Positions 1-8,538 of a DNA stretch of 64,000 bases are shown here, in pieces. Every line of letters begins with the position of its first letter. The first letter of the stretch is position 1. Made by a program: the position numbers and the translations under genes. The stretch is taken from NCBI RefSeq assembly GCF_947492715.1, contig NZ_CANLNS010000005.1, positions 124,001 through 188,000 of the forward strand, in the 5' to 3' direction. This DNA comes from an uncultured Psychroserpens sp. GTDB lineage: Bacteria > Bacteroidota > Bacteroidia > Flavobacteriales > Flavobacteriaceae. A model generated the notes under the pieces. The model was not told where the DNA came from. It did not search any database and saw only the letters and a program-made list of their open reading frames with translations.

Positions 1-254
1 AGAATAATAGTTTTGCAACATCGCTTATTTTAAATCAATGGTTTTTAATTGGGATGACCTTATTAAGCTGCTATTTACTTAATTCTAAAATAAAATTATT
101 TGCTTTAAAGTTTAAAGATTTTAGCATAACTAATAACAAATTTAGATATCTTCTTATTGTTTTAACTATTGGGCTTCTGGTGTTTTTTCATTTTCTTGCC
201 ATTCCAATAATTATATTATTATATATCATTTTATCTCTAATTAAAAATAACTAA
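1..254 (+). CDS. pssA: CDP-diacylglycerol-serine O-phosphatidyltransferase, C-terminal part (cut by window edge)
   Basis: The frame stays open upstream of its first ATG (position 54) to the window edge, so this is the 3' end of a longer gene. The visible ~84 residues contain hydrophobic stretches that look like the last membrane helices, ending in a helix rich in Ile and Leu before the stop. The motif of short basic loops (LFALKFKDF) followed by two helices resembles the tail of flavobacterial PssA, which makes phosphatidylserine from CDP-diacylglycerol and serine in the inner membrane. The catalytic CDP-alcohol phosphotransferase motif is outside the window, so the call rests on resemblance of the tail only. 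terC follows after 6 bases on the same strand. Confidence 0.55.
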   Translation, partial: NNSFATSLILNQWFLIGMTLLSCYLLNSKIKLFALKFKDFSITNNKFRYLLIVLTIGLLVFFHFLAIPIIILLYIILSLIKNN

Positions 255-260
255 TTACTC

Positions 261-1094
261 ATGTTAGAAATTATTTTCACGCTATTAATGCTTGTGATGT
301 TGCAAGCTGTTTTAGGATTTGATAATCTACTTTATATTTCTTTAGAATCGAAAAAGGCGCCAGCGTCTGATCAGAAAAGAGTACGAAAGGTTGGTATCCT
401 AATTGCTATTGTTCTAAGAATTGTGTTATTATTTGTTCTTGTATCTATTATCGATTTCTTTCAAGAACCGTTTTCTTTTATGACTGGTAAAATAGAAAAT
501 GTGCTCGATTTTGCTTTTAACGGTCACAGTTTAATTGTATTAGCTGGAGGTGGATTTATTATTTACACGGCAATTAAAGAAATATGGCATATGATAGGAC
601 ATACAGATTTGAACGATGAGGTGGGTGAAGATTCTAAACGTAGAAAGTCGGCCAATGCGGCAATTACTAGTATTGTAATTATGAATTTGGTGTTTTCTTT
701 TGATTCTATCTTGGCCGCTATTGGACTAACGAGCGAAATAGAAAATTCAACAACAGCATTTATTGTTATGGCAATTGCCATTGTAGCTAGTGGATTATTA
801 ATGTTATTACTGGCAGATAAAATTTCGGTATTTTTAGCTAAGAATAGAATGTATGAGGTATTAGGTCTATTTATTCTATTTATAGTTGGAATTATGCTAG
901 TTACCGAAGGTGGTCACTTAGCTCATTTAAAAATCTTTGGAAATGAAATAGTTCCAATGAGTAAAACAACATTTTATTTTGTAATTGTGGTGTTGGTTAT
1001 TACAGATATCGTGCAAGGACGTTACCAAAAAAAGCTAATCGCAGAGCAGGAAAGCTTGAAATCACACGCTCAAACCAAAAATGACGACGCCTAA
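261..1094 (+). CDS. TerC family integral membrane protein
   Basis: A 277-residue polytopic membrane protein with about seven hydrophobic segments. The two acidic signatures of the TerC family are present: GFDN at residues 19-22 in the first helix and FSFDS near the middle, which are thought to form an intramembrane metal site. TerC proteins are linked to tellurite resistance and, in better studied members, to manganese export. The substrate of this one is not known from sequence. The C-terminal tail is short and charged. It starts 6 bases after the pssA-like gene and is followed after 9 bases by the LURP-one-like gene, so the three probably form one transcript. Confidence 0.9.
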   Translation: MLEIIFTLLMLVMLQAVLGFDNLLYISLESKKAPASDQKRVRKVGILIAIVLRIVLLFVLVSIIDFFQEPFSFMTGKIENVLDFAFNGHSLIVLAGGGFIIYTAIKEIWHMIGHTDLNDEVGEDSKRRKSANAAITSIVIMNLVFSFDSILAAIGLTSEIENSTTAFIVMAIAIVASGLLMLLLADKISVFLAKNRMYEVLGLFILFIVGIMLVTEGGHLAHLKIFGNEIVPMSKTTFYFVIVVLVITDIVQGRYQKKLIAEQESLKSHAQTKNDDA

Positions 1095-1103
1095 TTTATA
1101 CCT

Positions 1104-1700
1104 ATGAAAGACTTAAAATTCCCTATCAATTTCACTTTTAATGTGACAACCATATCTAACGATTTTTCCGCAACTGATGCCACTGGTAAAACGGTTGCTT
1201 ATGTGCGTCAAAAAATGTTTAAACTGAAAGAGGATATCAATATTTATAGCAATGAATCCAAGAACCATTTAGTTTATAATATAAGAGCGGATAAATGGAT
1301 AGACTTCTCTGCAGCTTACAGCATGAAGGATGCTCAAGGAAGGGAGATTGGTAAAATAGCAAGAAAAGGTTGGGCTTCTATTTGGAAAGCTCATTACGAA
1401 CTTATAGATCAGCATCAGAAATTACAGTATCATATTAGAGAGGATAATGCTTGGGTGAAAGTTCTGGATGGCGTCTTGGGAAATATTCCAATTATTGGTG
1501 GGTTTACGGGCTACTTGTTTAACCCGAGTTATACTGTAACTGATTTAAAAGGGCAAGCTGTATGTCAATTAAAAAAGGAACCATCATTTTTTGGTAGGAA
1601 ATTTAAACTCTCTAAATTAAAACCTATAGATAATGATGATGATGAACGCATCATTTTAGGCTTTATGATGATGGTGTTGTTAGAGAGAAGAAGAGGGTAA
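1104..1700 (+). CDS. LURP-one-related / tubby-like beta-barrel protein
   Basis: A 198-residue protein without signal peptide. The pattern of short beta strands (YVRQKMFKLKEDINIY, then GREIGKIARKG and a hydrophobic GFTGYLFNP stretch) matches the LURP-one-related fold, a 12-stranded barrel around a central helix related to tubby and scramblase-like proteins. Family members in bacteria have no assigned enzymatic role. Membrane association or lipid binding is the usual guess. The C-terminus has an acidic run of Asp residues followed by a hydrophobic Met-rich stretch. It is the last gene of the pssA-terC group, with a 9-base gap. Confidence 0.65.
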   Translation: MKDLKFPINFTFNVTTISNDFSATDATGKTVAYVRQKMFKLKEDINIYSNESKNHLVYNIRADKWIDFSAAYSMKDAQGREIGKIARKGWASIWKAHYELIDQHQKLQYHIREDNAWVKVLDGVLGNIPIIGGFTGYLFNPSYTVTDLKGQAVCQLKKEPSFFGRKFKLSKLKPIDNDDDERIILGFMMMVLLERRRG

Positions 1701-1855
1701 CCTTTAATTATCCGCTTCAATAAAATTGTGAAAACATGTGCTATTCTTGTAATTTCAACGAGTCTGTAGTGCAGCATATTAAACAAACCAATTTCAATTT
1801 TTTCAAAACAAAAAAGAGACGTTGATTAATTGAGAAGGATGTGCTTAAATAGTAT

Positions 1856-2599
1856 TTAGAACTCAAGTTTCTTTTTACGAAGCTCAAAGTTTTGACCTAG
1901 ATAGACTTTTCGTACCATCTCATCATTGGCTAATTCTTCTGGCTTTCCAGCTTTTAAGATGCTACCTTCAAACATTAAATATGTTCTATCTGTAATGGCC
2001 AAGGTTTCTTGAACATTGTGATCTGTGATTAAGATACCAATGTTTTTCTTTTTCAGTTGCGCTACAATACGTTGAATGTCTTCAACGGCAACTGGGTCAA
2101 CACCCGCAAATGGTTCATCGAGTAAAATGAAATCAGGGTCAGTAGCAAGTGCACGAGCTATTTCGGTACGTCGACGCTCACCACCAGATAATAAATCACC
2201 TCTGTTTTTTCGGATATGCTCTAAACTAAATTCATCAATTAGAGACTCCATTTTATCTTGTTGCTGTTTTTTACTCAACTTGGTCATTTGAAGAACACTT
2301 AAGATATTATCTTCAATACTTAGTTTTCTAAAAACAGAAGCTTCTTGAGCTAGATAACCTATACCATTTTGTGCACGCTTATACATTGGGTAATTGGTAA
2401 TATCTGTGCCTTCAAGATAGATATTTCCGCCATTAGGTTTTATTAAACCGACAATCATATAAAATGACGTGGTTTTACCAGCCCCATTCGGGCCAAGTAA
2501 TCCAACAATCTCGCCTTGATTTACTTCAAGAGAAACGTCTTTTACCACCTTTCGCCCACTATAGGACTTCATTAGATTTTTGGCTTTTAATGTCTTCAT
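1856..2599 (-). CDS. lptB: LPS export ABC transporter ATP-binding protein LptB
   Basis: The 247-residue ATPase has Walker A GPNGAGKT (residues 36-43), the ABC signature LSGGERRR, Walker [14 protein letters not shown] and the H-loop ITDH, all intact. This motif set and length are typical of LptB, which powers extraction of lipopolysaccharide from the inner membrane with LptF/LptG and passes it to LptC/LptA. It is the last gene of the leftward operon kdsD-tatC-CMD-lptB, with a 52-base gap to the preceding gene. Sharing a transcript with kdsD, which makes the Kdo precursor, fits an LPS role. Confidence 0.93.
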   Translation of the reverse strand: MKTLKAKNLMKSYSGRKVVKDVSLEVNQGEIVGLLGPNGAGKTTSFYMIVGLIKPNGGNIYLEGTDITNYPMYKRAQNGIGYLAQEASVFRKLSIEDNILSVLQMTKLSKKQQQDKMESLIDEFSLEHIRKNRGDLLSGGERRRTEIARALATDPDFILLDEPFAGVDPVAVEDIQRIVAQLKKKNIGILITDHNVQETLAITDRTYLMFEGSILKAGKPEELANDEMVRKVYLGQNFELRKKKLEF

Positions 2600-2651
2600 A
2601 AGTGCTAAAATAGCAAATTCAAAACGACTCGCTTTTTAATTTATTAAAAGT

Positions 2652-2999
2652 TTAACTGTGAGATTCTAAGGCATCCCAGTATTCATAGGCTTTTCTTAAG
2701 TGAGGAATAACAATTGTGCCACCAACTAAAGTAGCTATACTTAAAGCCTCTACAACTTCTTTTTTACTAAGACCAATTTTATAACTGGATTCTAGATGGT
2801 ATTTAATACAGTCATCACAACGCAATACAGTTGAGGCCACGAGACCTAATAACTCTTTAGTTTTTTTGTCTAGAGCACCTTCTGTAAACGCATTGGTATC
2901 TAGATTGAATATACGTTTGATAATTTTATTATTATCTGCAAGAATGGCATCATTCATTTTAGAACGATAGGCATTAAATTCGGAAACAGGATTAGACAT
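2652..2999 (-). CDS. carboxymuconolactone decarboxylase / AhpD-like family protein
   Basis: A small all-helical protein of about 115 residues with the motif CDDCIKYH, the CxxC...H arrangement of AhpD-like members of the CMD family, which usually act as peroxidase partners or disulfide reductants rather than as decarboxylases. The longer frame begins at 3032, but the Met at 2999 (MSNPVSEF) is preferred because it overlaps the tatC stop by only 8 bases. Position between tatC and lptB in an envelope operon does not explain its substrate. Confidence 0.82.
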   Translation of the reverse strand: MSNPVSEFNAYRSKMNDAILADNNKIIKRIFNLDTNAFTEGALDKKTKELLGLVASTVLRCDDCIKYHLESSYKIGLSKKEVVEALSIATLVGGTIVIPHLRKAYEYWDALESHS

Positions 3000-3825
3000 T
3001 GATGTTTTGTTTTTTGTTTTGGTTTCTAACAACCACTTTAGAAATATAAATACTTACTTGATATAAAATTAAAATTGGAATTGCCACAATAACCTGACTA
3101 GCAATATCTGGAGGGGTAATAATTGCTGCTAATATTAAAACAAGTACTAAGGCAAATTTGCGATATTTCCTCATGATTTTAGGTGTTACCAAACCTATTT
3201 TAGTTAAGAAATATACGACTATAGGTAATTCAAAAATAAAGCCAGCAGCAATCGACGAGGATCTAACCGTTGAAATATATGAACTAAGATCAAATTCGTT
3301 AGACACTTCTGCACTTACAATATAATTTCCTAAGAAATTTATAGTTAAGGGTGTCACAATATAGTATCCAAAAAGAACACCTAAGAAAAACAAAAATGAA
3401 GAAGCAAAAATAAAGCCTCTTGAATGGCGACGCTCACTGGCATGTAAACCAGGACTAATAAAACGCCAGAATTGATAAATGATATATGGGAACGCTAAGA
3501 TGAAACCAGCGTATATAGAGGTCCAAATGTCTGCTGAAAATTGTCCAGCAACTGTTCTGTTTTGAATTCTAAAAGGAAACTCAGCGGCACAGAATGTTGA
3601 GTCATCTACACCAACCATTGTAGATACATCACATAGCCATTGATAAGTTGGAAAAGTCATTCGCTTAGGAGCAAAAATGATATTTTCAAAAATGAAACCA
3701 CTAAAAATAAATGCTACAGTAGCGCAAATTAGTATCGAAACTGTAATACGAATTAAATGCCATCTTAAGTCTTCGAGATGGTCAAGAAATGACATTTCTT
3801 TCTCATCGGTATTCTGTTTTGCCAT
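2992..3825 (-). CDS. tatC: Sec-independent protein translocase TatC
   Basis: 277 residues with six hydrophobic segments and the N-terminal TatC signature FLDHLEDLRWHLIR just before the first helix. TatC is the receptor for twin-arginine signal peptides in the inner membrane. The first periplasmic loop (roughly residues 45-90) is longer than in Escherichia coli and holds two cysteines. The start codon shares one base with the stop of kdsD (TAATG), which implies translational coupling. The tatA/tatB partners are not in this window. Confidence 0.95.
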   Translation of the reverse strand: MAKQNTDEKEMSFLDHLEDLRWHLIRITVSILICATVAFIFSGFIFENIIFAPKRMTFPTYQWLCDVSTMVGVDDSTFCAAEFPFRIQNRTVAGQFSADIWTSIYAGFILAFPYIIYQFWRFISPGLHASERRHSRGFIFASSFLFFLGVLFGYYIVTPLTINFLGNYIVSAEVSNEFDLSSYISTVRSSSIAAGFIFELPIVVYFLTKIGLVTPKIMRKYRKFALVLVLILAAIITPPDIASQVIVAIPILILYQVSIYISKVVVRNQNKKQNINV

Positions 3826-4790
3826 TATATAATACCTTCTTTTATTAAATCATGTAAATGTATGACACCTGAGTATTCACCGTTGTTTTCTACCAATAAT
3901 TGTGAGATACCATTTGTTTCCATAAGTTCCATGGCATCCACAGCCATAGCATCTTCATTAATCCTTTTAGGATTACTACTCATAATATCTTTGGCCGTTA
4001 GATGCAGAAACTCATTACTTTTAGTGAGCATTCGTCTCAGGTCACCATCAGTAATAATTCCAATTATTTTATTGTTTTCAACAACAGCTGTAACACCTAA
4101 CATTTTTTCAGAAATCTCAACAATCACGTCTCTCGCTGAAGTATCTGGTGCGACCTTTGGTTTTTGATTAATTGACGATAAATCACTTACCCTTAGGTAT
4201 AGTCGCTTCCCCAAAGCTCCTCCGGGATGATATTTTGCAAAATCTTTACTAGAAAACCCTCTTAACTCTAATAGGCAAACTGCTAAGGCATCACCAATTA
4301 CAAGTTGAGCAGTTGTGCTTGTTGTAGGAGCCAAATTATTAGGACAAGCCTCTTGTTCAACATAAGCATTAAGAATAAAATCAGCCTGTTGAGCTAAAAA
4401 CGATTTGTCATTCCCTGTAATAGCAATCATTTTGTTCTTAGCATTTTTAATTAAAGGAACAAGAACCTTGATTTCGGGTGTGTTTCCACTTTTAGAGATG
4501 CAGATCACTACATCATCTTCTAAAATTAAGCCTAAATCACCATGAATGGCATCTGCAGCATGCATAAAAATAGAAGGTGTACCTGTAGAATTTAGTGTTG
4601 CTACAATTTTATTTGCAATGATGGCACTTTTACCAATTCCAGTAATAATGACACGCCCTTTAGAATTGTACATTAGAGCTACTGCATTGGCGAAATCATC
4701 GGTTAATAAATGACTTAAATTTGCAATCGCATCACGCTCTAAATCTATAGTTTTTCTGGCCGTTTCAAGGATAGATTGTGTACTGTTCAA
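3825..4790 (-). CDS. kdsD: arabinose-5-phosphate isomerase, KpsF/GutQ/KdsD family
   Basis: 321 residues: an N-terminal SIS sugar-phosphate isomerase domain (about residues 30-170, with GIGKSA near residue 51) followed by two CBS domains (about 205-315). This is the normal architecture of KdsD, which converts ribulose-5-phosphate to arabinose-5-phosphate for Kdo synthesis in LPS. The only usable start in frame is TTG at 4790, because an in-frame stop lies at 4818-4820 and no ATG precedes the conserved N-terminus. First gene of the kdsD-tatC-CMD-lptB operon, divergent from recQ. Confidence 0.92.
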   Translation of the reverse strand: MNSTQSILETARKTIDLERDAIANLSHLLTDDFANAVALMYNSKGRVIITGIGKSAIIANKIVATLNSTGTPSIFMHAADAIHGDLGLILEDDVVICISKSGNTPEIKVLVPLIKNAKNKMIAITGNDKSFLAQQADFILNAYVEQEACPNNLAPTTSTTAQLVIGDALAVCLLELRGFSSKDFAKYHPGGALGKRLYLRVSDLSSINQKPKVAPDTSARDVIVEISEKMLGVTAVVENNKIIGIITDGDLRRMLTKSNEFLHLTAKDIMSSNPKRINEDAMAVDAMELMETNGISQLLVENNGEYSGVIHLHDLIKEGII

Positions 4791-4807
4791 AATTAATTTT
4801 TTTTGAG

Positions 4808-4838
4808 TTTGATGGGTTTAAAGAAATTGTTATCTTTA
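4808..4838 (+). promoter_or_regulatory. recQ promoter (Bacteroidetes type)
   Basis: TTTG at 4808-4811, a 19-base spacer and TATCTTTA at 4831-4838 fit the Bacteroidetes primary sigma consensus TTTG-N19-TAnnTTTG with one mismatch. Transcription would start near 4843, 34 bases ahead of the recQ start codon. Confidence 0.6.
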
Positions 4839-4876
4839 GGTTTATGCAAATGTATCAAAAATACTAATAGGGATTA

Positions 4877-7078
4877 ATGAGTATAAAAGAAATTGATATA
4901 CATTCTGCACTTAAACAGTACTTCGGTTTTACAAAATTTAAAGGACTTCAAGAAAGTGTAATAAAAAGCGTTGTTGCTGGTGAGGATGTATTCGTTATAA
5001 TGCCTACAGGAGGAGGAAAATCATTGTGTTATCAACTTCCTGCGTTAATAAAAGATGGGACAGCAATTATTGTATCACCACTAATTGCGCTAATGAAAAA
5101 CCAGGTGGATGCCATTAGAGGTGTTTCAAATGAAGAAGGTGTTGCCCATGTTTTAAATTCTTCACTTAATAAAACGGAAGTTAAACGCGTTAAAGAAGAT
5201 ATTACCAACGGCGTAACAAAACTACTATATGTAGCTCCAGAATCATTAACCAAAGAGGAACATGTTGAGTTTTTAAGAACTGTGACTATCTCTTTTATGG
5301 CTGTAGATGAAGCGCATTGTATTAGTGAATGGGGTCATGATTTTAGACCAGAGTACCGAAACCTGAGACACATTATTAAACGAATTGGTGATAATATCCC
5401 AATTATTGGATTAACCGCTACTGCGACACCTAAGGTTCAAGAAGATATTTTAAAGAGTTTGGATATTCAAGGTGCTACGACATTCAAAGCGTCTTTTAAT
5501 AGACCTAATTTATACTATGAGATCCGACCTAAAACGAAAAATGTCGATGCAGATATTATTCGATTTGTAAAAAAGAACGAAGGAAAATCAGGTATTGTAT
5601 ATTGTTTAAGTAGGAAACGTGTTGAAGAGTTAGCACAGGTTCTACAAGTAAACGGAATAAAAGCTGTTCCTTACCATGCAGGACTAGATCCCAAAACTCG
5701 TGTAAAGCATCAAGACATGTTTTTAATGGAAGATTGTGATGTCGTTGTTGCTACCATTGCATTTGGAATGGGAATTGATAAACCCGATGTACGTTTTGTT
5801 ATTCATCATGATATTCCTAAAAGTATTGAAAGTTATTATCAAGAAACAGGACGCGCTGGACGAGATGGAGGAGAAGGTCATTGCTTGGCATATTATGCAT
5901 ATAAGGATATAGAAAAACTTGAAAAATTCATGTCTGGAAAACCAGTAGCTGAACAAGAAATTGGTCATGCATTGTTGCAAGAAGTGGTGGCTTTTGCAGA
6001 GAGTTCAGTGTCTAGACGAAAGTTTATTCTACACTATTTTGGCGAAGAATTTGATAATGCGACAGGTGAAGGAGGAGATATGGATGATAATGTTCGTAAT
6101 CCTAAAAAACAGAATGAAGCCAAAGATGAGGTGGTGACTTTGTTACAAACTGTAGAGAAAACAAATGAAAAATATAAGTCTAAAGATTTAGTACAAGTGT
6201 TGGTTGGTCAAACGAATGCATTAATTTCTTCTCACAAAACCGATGGACAACCCTTTTTTGGTGTTGGAAAAGCTAAAGATAAACGCTATTGGATGGCTTT
6301 GATTCGTCAAGTACTTGTAGCAGGATTGCTCAAAAAAGATATTGAAACATATGGAGTTTTACGTCTTCCTGAACTTGGAAAAGTCTTTTTAAAGTCTCCT
6401 CAATCCTTTATGATGGCTGAGGATCATGTTTTTGATGAAGGAACCGATGATGGCATCGTAACAGCTGCTAAAGGTGGTGGAGGTGTTGCAGATGAGGCAC
6501 TTATGAAAATGCTTAAAGATTTACGTAAACAAAATGCTAAAAGACTAGGAGTTCCTCCTTTTGTTATTTTTCAAGATCCATCGCTGGAGGATATGGCATT
6601 GAAATATCCAATCACGTTAGATGAATTGAGTAATGTTCATGGTGTTGGAGATGGTAAGGCTAAAAAATACGGAAAAGATTTTGTGGCATTAATTGCCCAA
6701 TATGTGGATGATAATGGTATTGATAGACCTGACGATTTTGTGGTTAAAAGTACAGGCTCTAATTCGGCAATCAAACTTTATATTATTCAAAATGTTGATA
6801 GAAAACTGCCATTAACAGACATCGCATCTTCTAAGGGTATGTCTATGCCAGATTTTGTTAAAGAAATGGAAGCTATTGTATTCTCTGGAACAAAGCTCAA
6901 TATTAATTATTGGTTAGATGATATTTTAGATGAAGATCAACAAGAAGAAATCCATGAATATTTTATGGAGTCTGAAACCGACAAAATTGATGTTGCAATA
7001 GAAGAATTTGATGGTGATTATGACGATGAAGAACTGCGATTGTATCGTATCAAATTTATTAGCGAAGTGGCTAATTAA
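4877..7078 (+). CDS. recQ: ATP-dependent DNA helicase RecQ
   Basis: 733 residues. Helicase motifs are complete: Walker A TGGGKS (44-49), DEAH (144-147), the aromatic loop SEWGHDFR and motif VI QETGRAGRDG. A winged-helix region follows, then an HRDC-like domain around residues 555-630 (KRLGVPPFVIFQD) and a long acidic C-terminal extension. RecQ unwinds DNA 3' to 5' in recombination repair. Odd point: the RQC zinc-binding cysteines are missing. Where other RecQs have Cys-Arg-Arg and a CxxCxxC cluster, this protein reads SVSRRK (about residue 377) and GEGGDMDDNV (about 398-407). Confidence 0.95.
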   Translation: MSIKEIDIHSALKQYFGFTKFKGLQESVIKSVVAGEDVFVIMPTGGGKSLCYQLPALIKDGTAIIVSPLIALMKNQVDAIRGVSNEEGVAHVLNSSLNKTEVKRVKEDITNGVTKLLYVAPESLTKEEHVEFLRTVTISFMAVDEAHCISEWGHDFRPEYRNLRHIIKRIGDNIPIIGLTATATPKVQEDILKSLDIQGATTFKASFNRPNLYYEIRPKTKNVDADIIRFVKKNEGKSGIVYCLSRKRVEELAQVLQVNGIKAVPYHAGLDPKTRVKHQDMFLMEDCDVVVATIAFGMGIDKPDVRFVIHHDIPKSIESYYQETGRAGRDGGEGHCLAYYAYKDIEKLEKFMSGKPVAEQEIGHALLQEVVAFAESSVSRRKFILHYFGEEFDNATGEGGDMDDNVRNPKKQNEAKDEVVTLLQTVEKTNEKYKSKDLVQVLVGQTNALISSHKTDGQPFFGVGKAKDKRYWMALIRQVLVAGLLKKDIETYGVLRLPELGKVFLKSPQSFMMAEDHVFDEGTDDGIVTAAKGGGGVADEALMKMLKDLRKQNAKRLGVPPFVIFQDPSLEDMALKYPITLDELSNVHGVGDGKAKKYGKDFVALIAQYVDDNGIDRPDDFVVKSTGSNSAIKLYIIQNVDRKLPLTDIASSKGMSMPDFVKEMEAIVFSGTKLNINYWLDDILDEDQQEEIHEYFMESETDKIDVAIEEFDGDYDDEELRLYRIKFISEVAN

Positions 7079-7139
7079 AATTCAAAACTAATAGAACGAG
7101 TGAGGCTAATTTCTAAAATTAAATGTTAAATATTTTTAT

Positions 7140-7164
7140 TAGTTAGGAATCCTAACTATATTTA
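7140..7164 (+). promoter_or_regulatory. 19-bp palindromic operator overlapping a promoter -7 element
   Basis: TAGTTAGGA-A-TCCTAACTA at 7140-7158 is a perfect inverted repeat with 9-base arms. It fills the spacer and touches the -7 element TATATTTA (7157-7164) of a promoter for the glutaredoxin-like gene. A core of the same type recurs at 7451-7463 and, imperfectly, at 8494-8506 before the MarR gene. It is therefore most likely the binding site of that MarR protein acting as repressor (inference). Confidence 0.65.
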
Positions 7165-7200
7165 CAAAGCAATAATGCAAAATCAAAAACAAAGAATCTT

Positions 7201-7434
7201 ATGAGTAAATCAATTTTTTATCACGCTGGCTGTTCTGTTTGTGTGAGCGCAGAGCATGACATCGTAAATTTAGTAGGACAAGACAACGTAGAAATTGTCA
7301 ATATTGGGGAAGATAGATCACGAATCCCAGAAGCCGAAGCAGCAGGTGTCGAATCAGTTCCGGCCTTAGTAACGCCAAACGGTCACGCTCTCCATATTAA
7401 TTTTGGAGCCTCAATGGCAGACGTAAAAGGCTAA
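7201..7434 (+). CDS. glutaredoxin/thioredoxin-like small protein
   Basis: 77 residues, no signal peptide. The N-terminus reads as a beta strand followed by a redox-type CSVC motif (residues 11-14), and a likely cis-proline follows in VESVPALV, which together outline a minimal thioredoxin fold of the glutaredoxin/NrdH size class. It probably acts as a cytoplasmic thiol-disulfide carrier, with the partner unknown. It is preceded by a perfect 19-bp palindrome over its promoter and followed by a second copy of the palindrome core. Both sites tie it to the MarR regulator 1 kb downstream. Confidence 0.7.
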   Translation: MSKSIFYHAGCSVCVSAEHDIVNLVGQDNVEIVNIGEDRSRIPEAEAAGVESVPALVTPNGHALHINFGASMADVKG

Positions 7435-7450
7435 TTTTTAATCAATATAG

Positions 7451-7463
7451 TTAGGACTCCTAA
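7451..7463. promoter_or_regulatory. second TTAGGA-n-TCCTAA palindrome
   Basis: TTAGGA-C-TCCTAA is a perfect 13-bp inverted repeat between the glutaredoxin-like gene and the secreted-protein gene. Its right part can also pair with GGAGTC at 7471-7476 to form a weak hairpin. No good -7 element was found close to it, so it may act as a roadblock or serve an unseen promoter. Confidence 0.55.
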
Positions 7464-7502
7464 TACAAAAGGAGTCTTGGCTATTCTAAATCAAAAGGAA
7501 TA

Positions 7503-8225
7503 ATGAAAACAATAAGTTTATCAATAGCAATAGTATTTATTTTAAGTACAACATGGTCTTGTGCGCAGGATAATCCATACAACAATGCAGATTTCAAGAT
7601 TGAAGATGTTCGTGTGACTCATAACGCAGATTTAAGTTTAACTGTTTGCGAAATTGACGTAAATGGTAAGGCAGCACATACAACTCCAATAAAAGCTGGA
7701 CAACTAGATGGTGCTCCAGTTTTAGGTTATGTATTTCCTACCTCCTTAAAACCTACAGATGTTGGTTTTAACCAAACCAATGGGATAGTAGCATTGGCTT
7801 TAACTTCGCATCCCGATTTTGATGACACCCCATTATGGGATGAAAATAATGACAAAATATATGATAACGACGGTATTGTGTGGCATCCGCATTGGGTTGT
7901 CTTGCACGAAGATAAAAGAGTGGCTGGTGGGCTCTCGGTTAAGCAGTTTAAGAAAGCAGATAAAACAGTTGTTTTGCCTCCAACAAATCCAGGAATGCCT
8001 ATGTACATGGATTCTCCAGGTTATGCCGTAGTAGCAAATGCCAATACAATTAAAGTCATTGTACCAGATTATAGAATTAACAATCAAATCAATTTTAACT
8101 ACGATGGTGTTACGGCTTTCATGAAAGTGAATACGAGCAATGATAATCTACCAATGTTAGGTGTATATGACGTGTTTAGTGTGGCTAGCGGAGATTTGTC
8201 ATTACCTTATAAAGTGAAGAAATAA
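7503..8225 (+). CDS. secreted protein of unknown function in the MarR/DUF2024 island
   Basis: 240 residues with an N-terminal signal sequence. The end of the hydrophobic stretch reads TTWSCAQD, which could be a weak lipobox at Cys20 or a signal peptidase I site. The mature part is predicted beta-rich, with a DENNDKIYDNDG stretch and an adjacent HPHWV motif that might bind a metal. I do not recognise the family. Its stop codon overlaps the start of the DUF2024 gene by one base (TAATG), so the two are translationally coupled. A TTAGGA-type palindrome lies about 50 bases upstream. A role linked to the redox or metal signal read by the MarR protein is a guess. Confidence 0.75.
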   Translation: MKTISLSIAIVFILSTTWSCAQDNPYNNADFKIEDVRVTHNADLSLTVCEIDVNGKAAHTTPIKAGQLDGAPVLGYVFPTSLKPTDVGFNQTNGIVALALTSHPDFDDTPLWDENNDKIYDNDGIVWHPHWVVLHEDKRVAGGLSVKQFKKADKTVVLPPTNPGMPMYMDSPGYAVVANANTIKVIVPDYRINNQINFNYDGVTAFMKVNTSNDNLPMLGVYDVFSVASGDLSLPYKVKK

Positions 8226-8488
8226 TGAGAGTTTCAGTTTGGGATACTTATGTGAAACGCGATGATGGAAATGTAATGCATTTTGACATTCTCGTATCGA
8301 GCACGACAACTGATGAAGCTACAATTTTTAGCTTCGGAAATGACTATTTAAAAAGCAAATCCATTTATAATAAGATGTTATCGACAAAAGAATGTCGTTT
8401 GTGTCATATGGAACAAGCAACGGAAGACGTCGAAAAAGAAATTTTAAAAAAGGGCTATTTTATTATCGAAATGGAAAATTGTAATTAA
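8225..8488 (+). CDS. DUF2024 family protein
   Basis: 87 residues. The N-terminal RVSVWDTYVKRDDGNVMHFD and the C-terminal CRLCHMEQA...IIEMENC arrangement match the small DUF2024 family, whose structure is known but whose function is not. The CRLCH motif and a further Cys near the C-terminus suggest metal binding or redox sensitivity. Coupled to the upstream secreted protein by a one-base overlap. Downstream there is a hairpin with a T-run (8511-8538), then the MarR gene. Confidence 0.85.
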   Translation: MRVSVWDTYVKRDDGNVMHFDILVSSTTTDEATIFSFGNDYLKSKSIYNKMLSTKECRLCHMEQATEDVEKEILKKGYFIIEMENCN

Positions 8489-8493
8489 TTTAA

Positions 8494-8511
8494 TTAGGAT
8501 GACTAACTTTG
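8494..8511 (+). promoter_or_regulatory. MarR gene promoter with imperfect operator
   Basis: TAACTTTG at 8504-8511 is an exact match to the Bacteroidetes -7 consensus TAnnTTTG. The imperfect palindrome TTAGGATGACTAA (8494-8506) overlaps it, which suggests autorepression. A TTG at 8479-8481 could serve as -33 element, though its 22-base spacing is longer than usual. Confidence 0.6.
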
Positions 8512-8538
8512 TCCCGCAATTAAATGCGGGACTTTTTT
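8511..8538 (+). terminator. hairpin with T-run immediately before the MarR start codon
   Basis: GTCCCGCA (8511-8518) and TGCGGGAC (8525-8532) form a perfect 8-bp GC-rich stem with a 6-base loop, followed by six T residues. It should end transcripts of the DUF2024 operon. The predicted MarR start site (about 8516) lies inside the first arm, so MarR's own transcript would not fold this stem. Confidence 0.7.
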
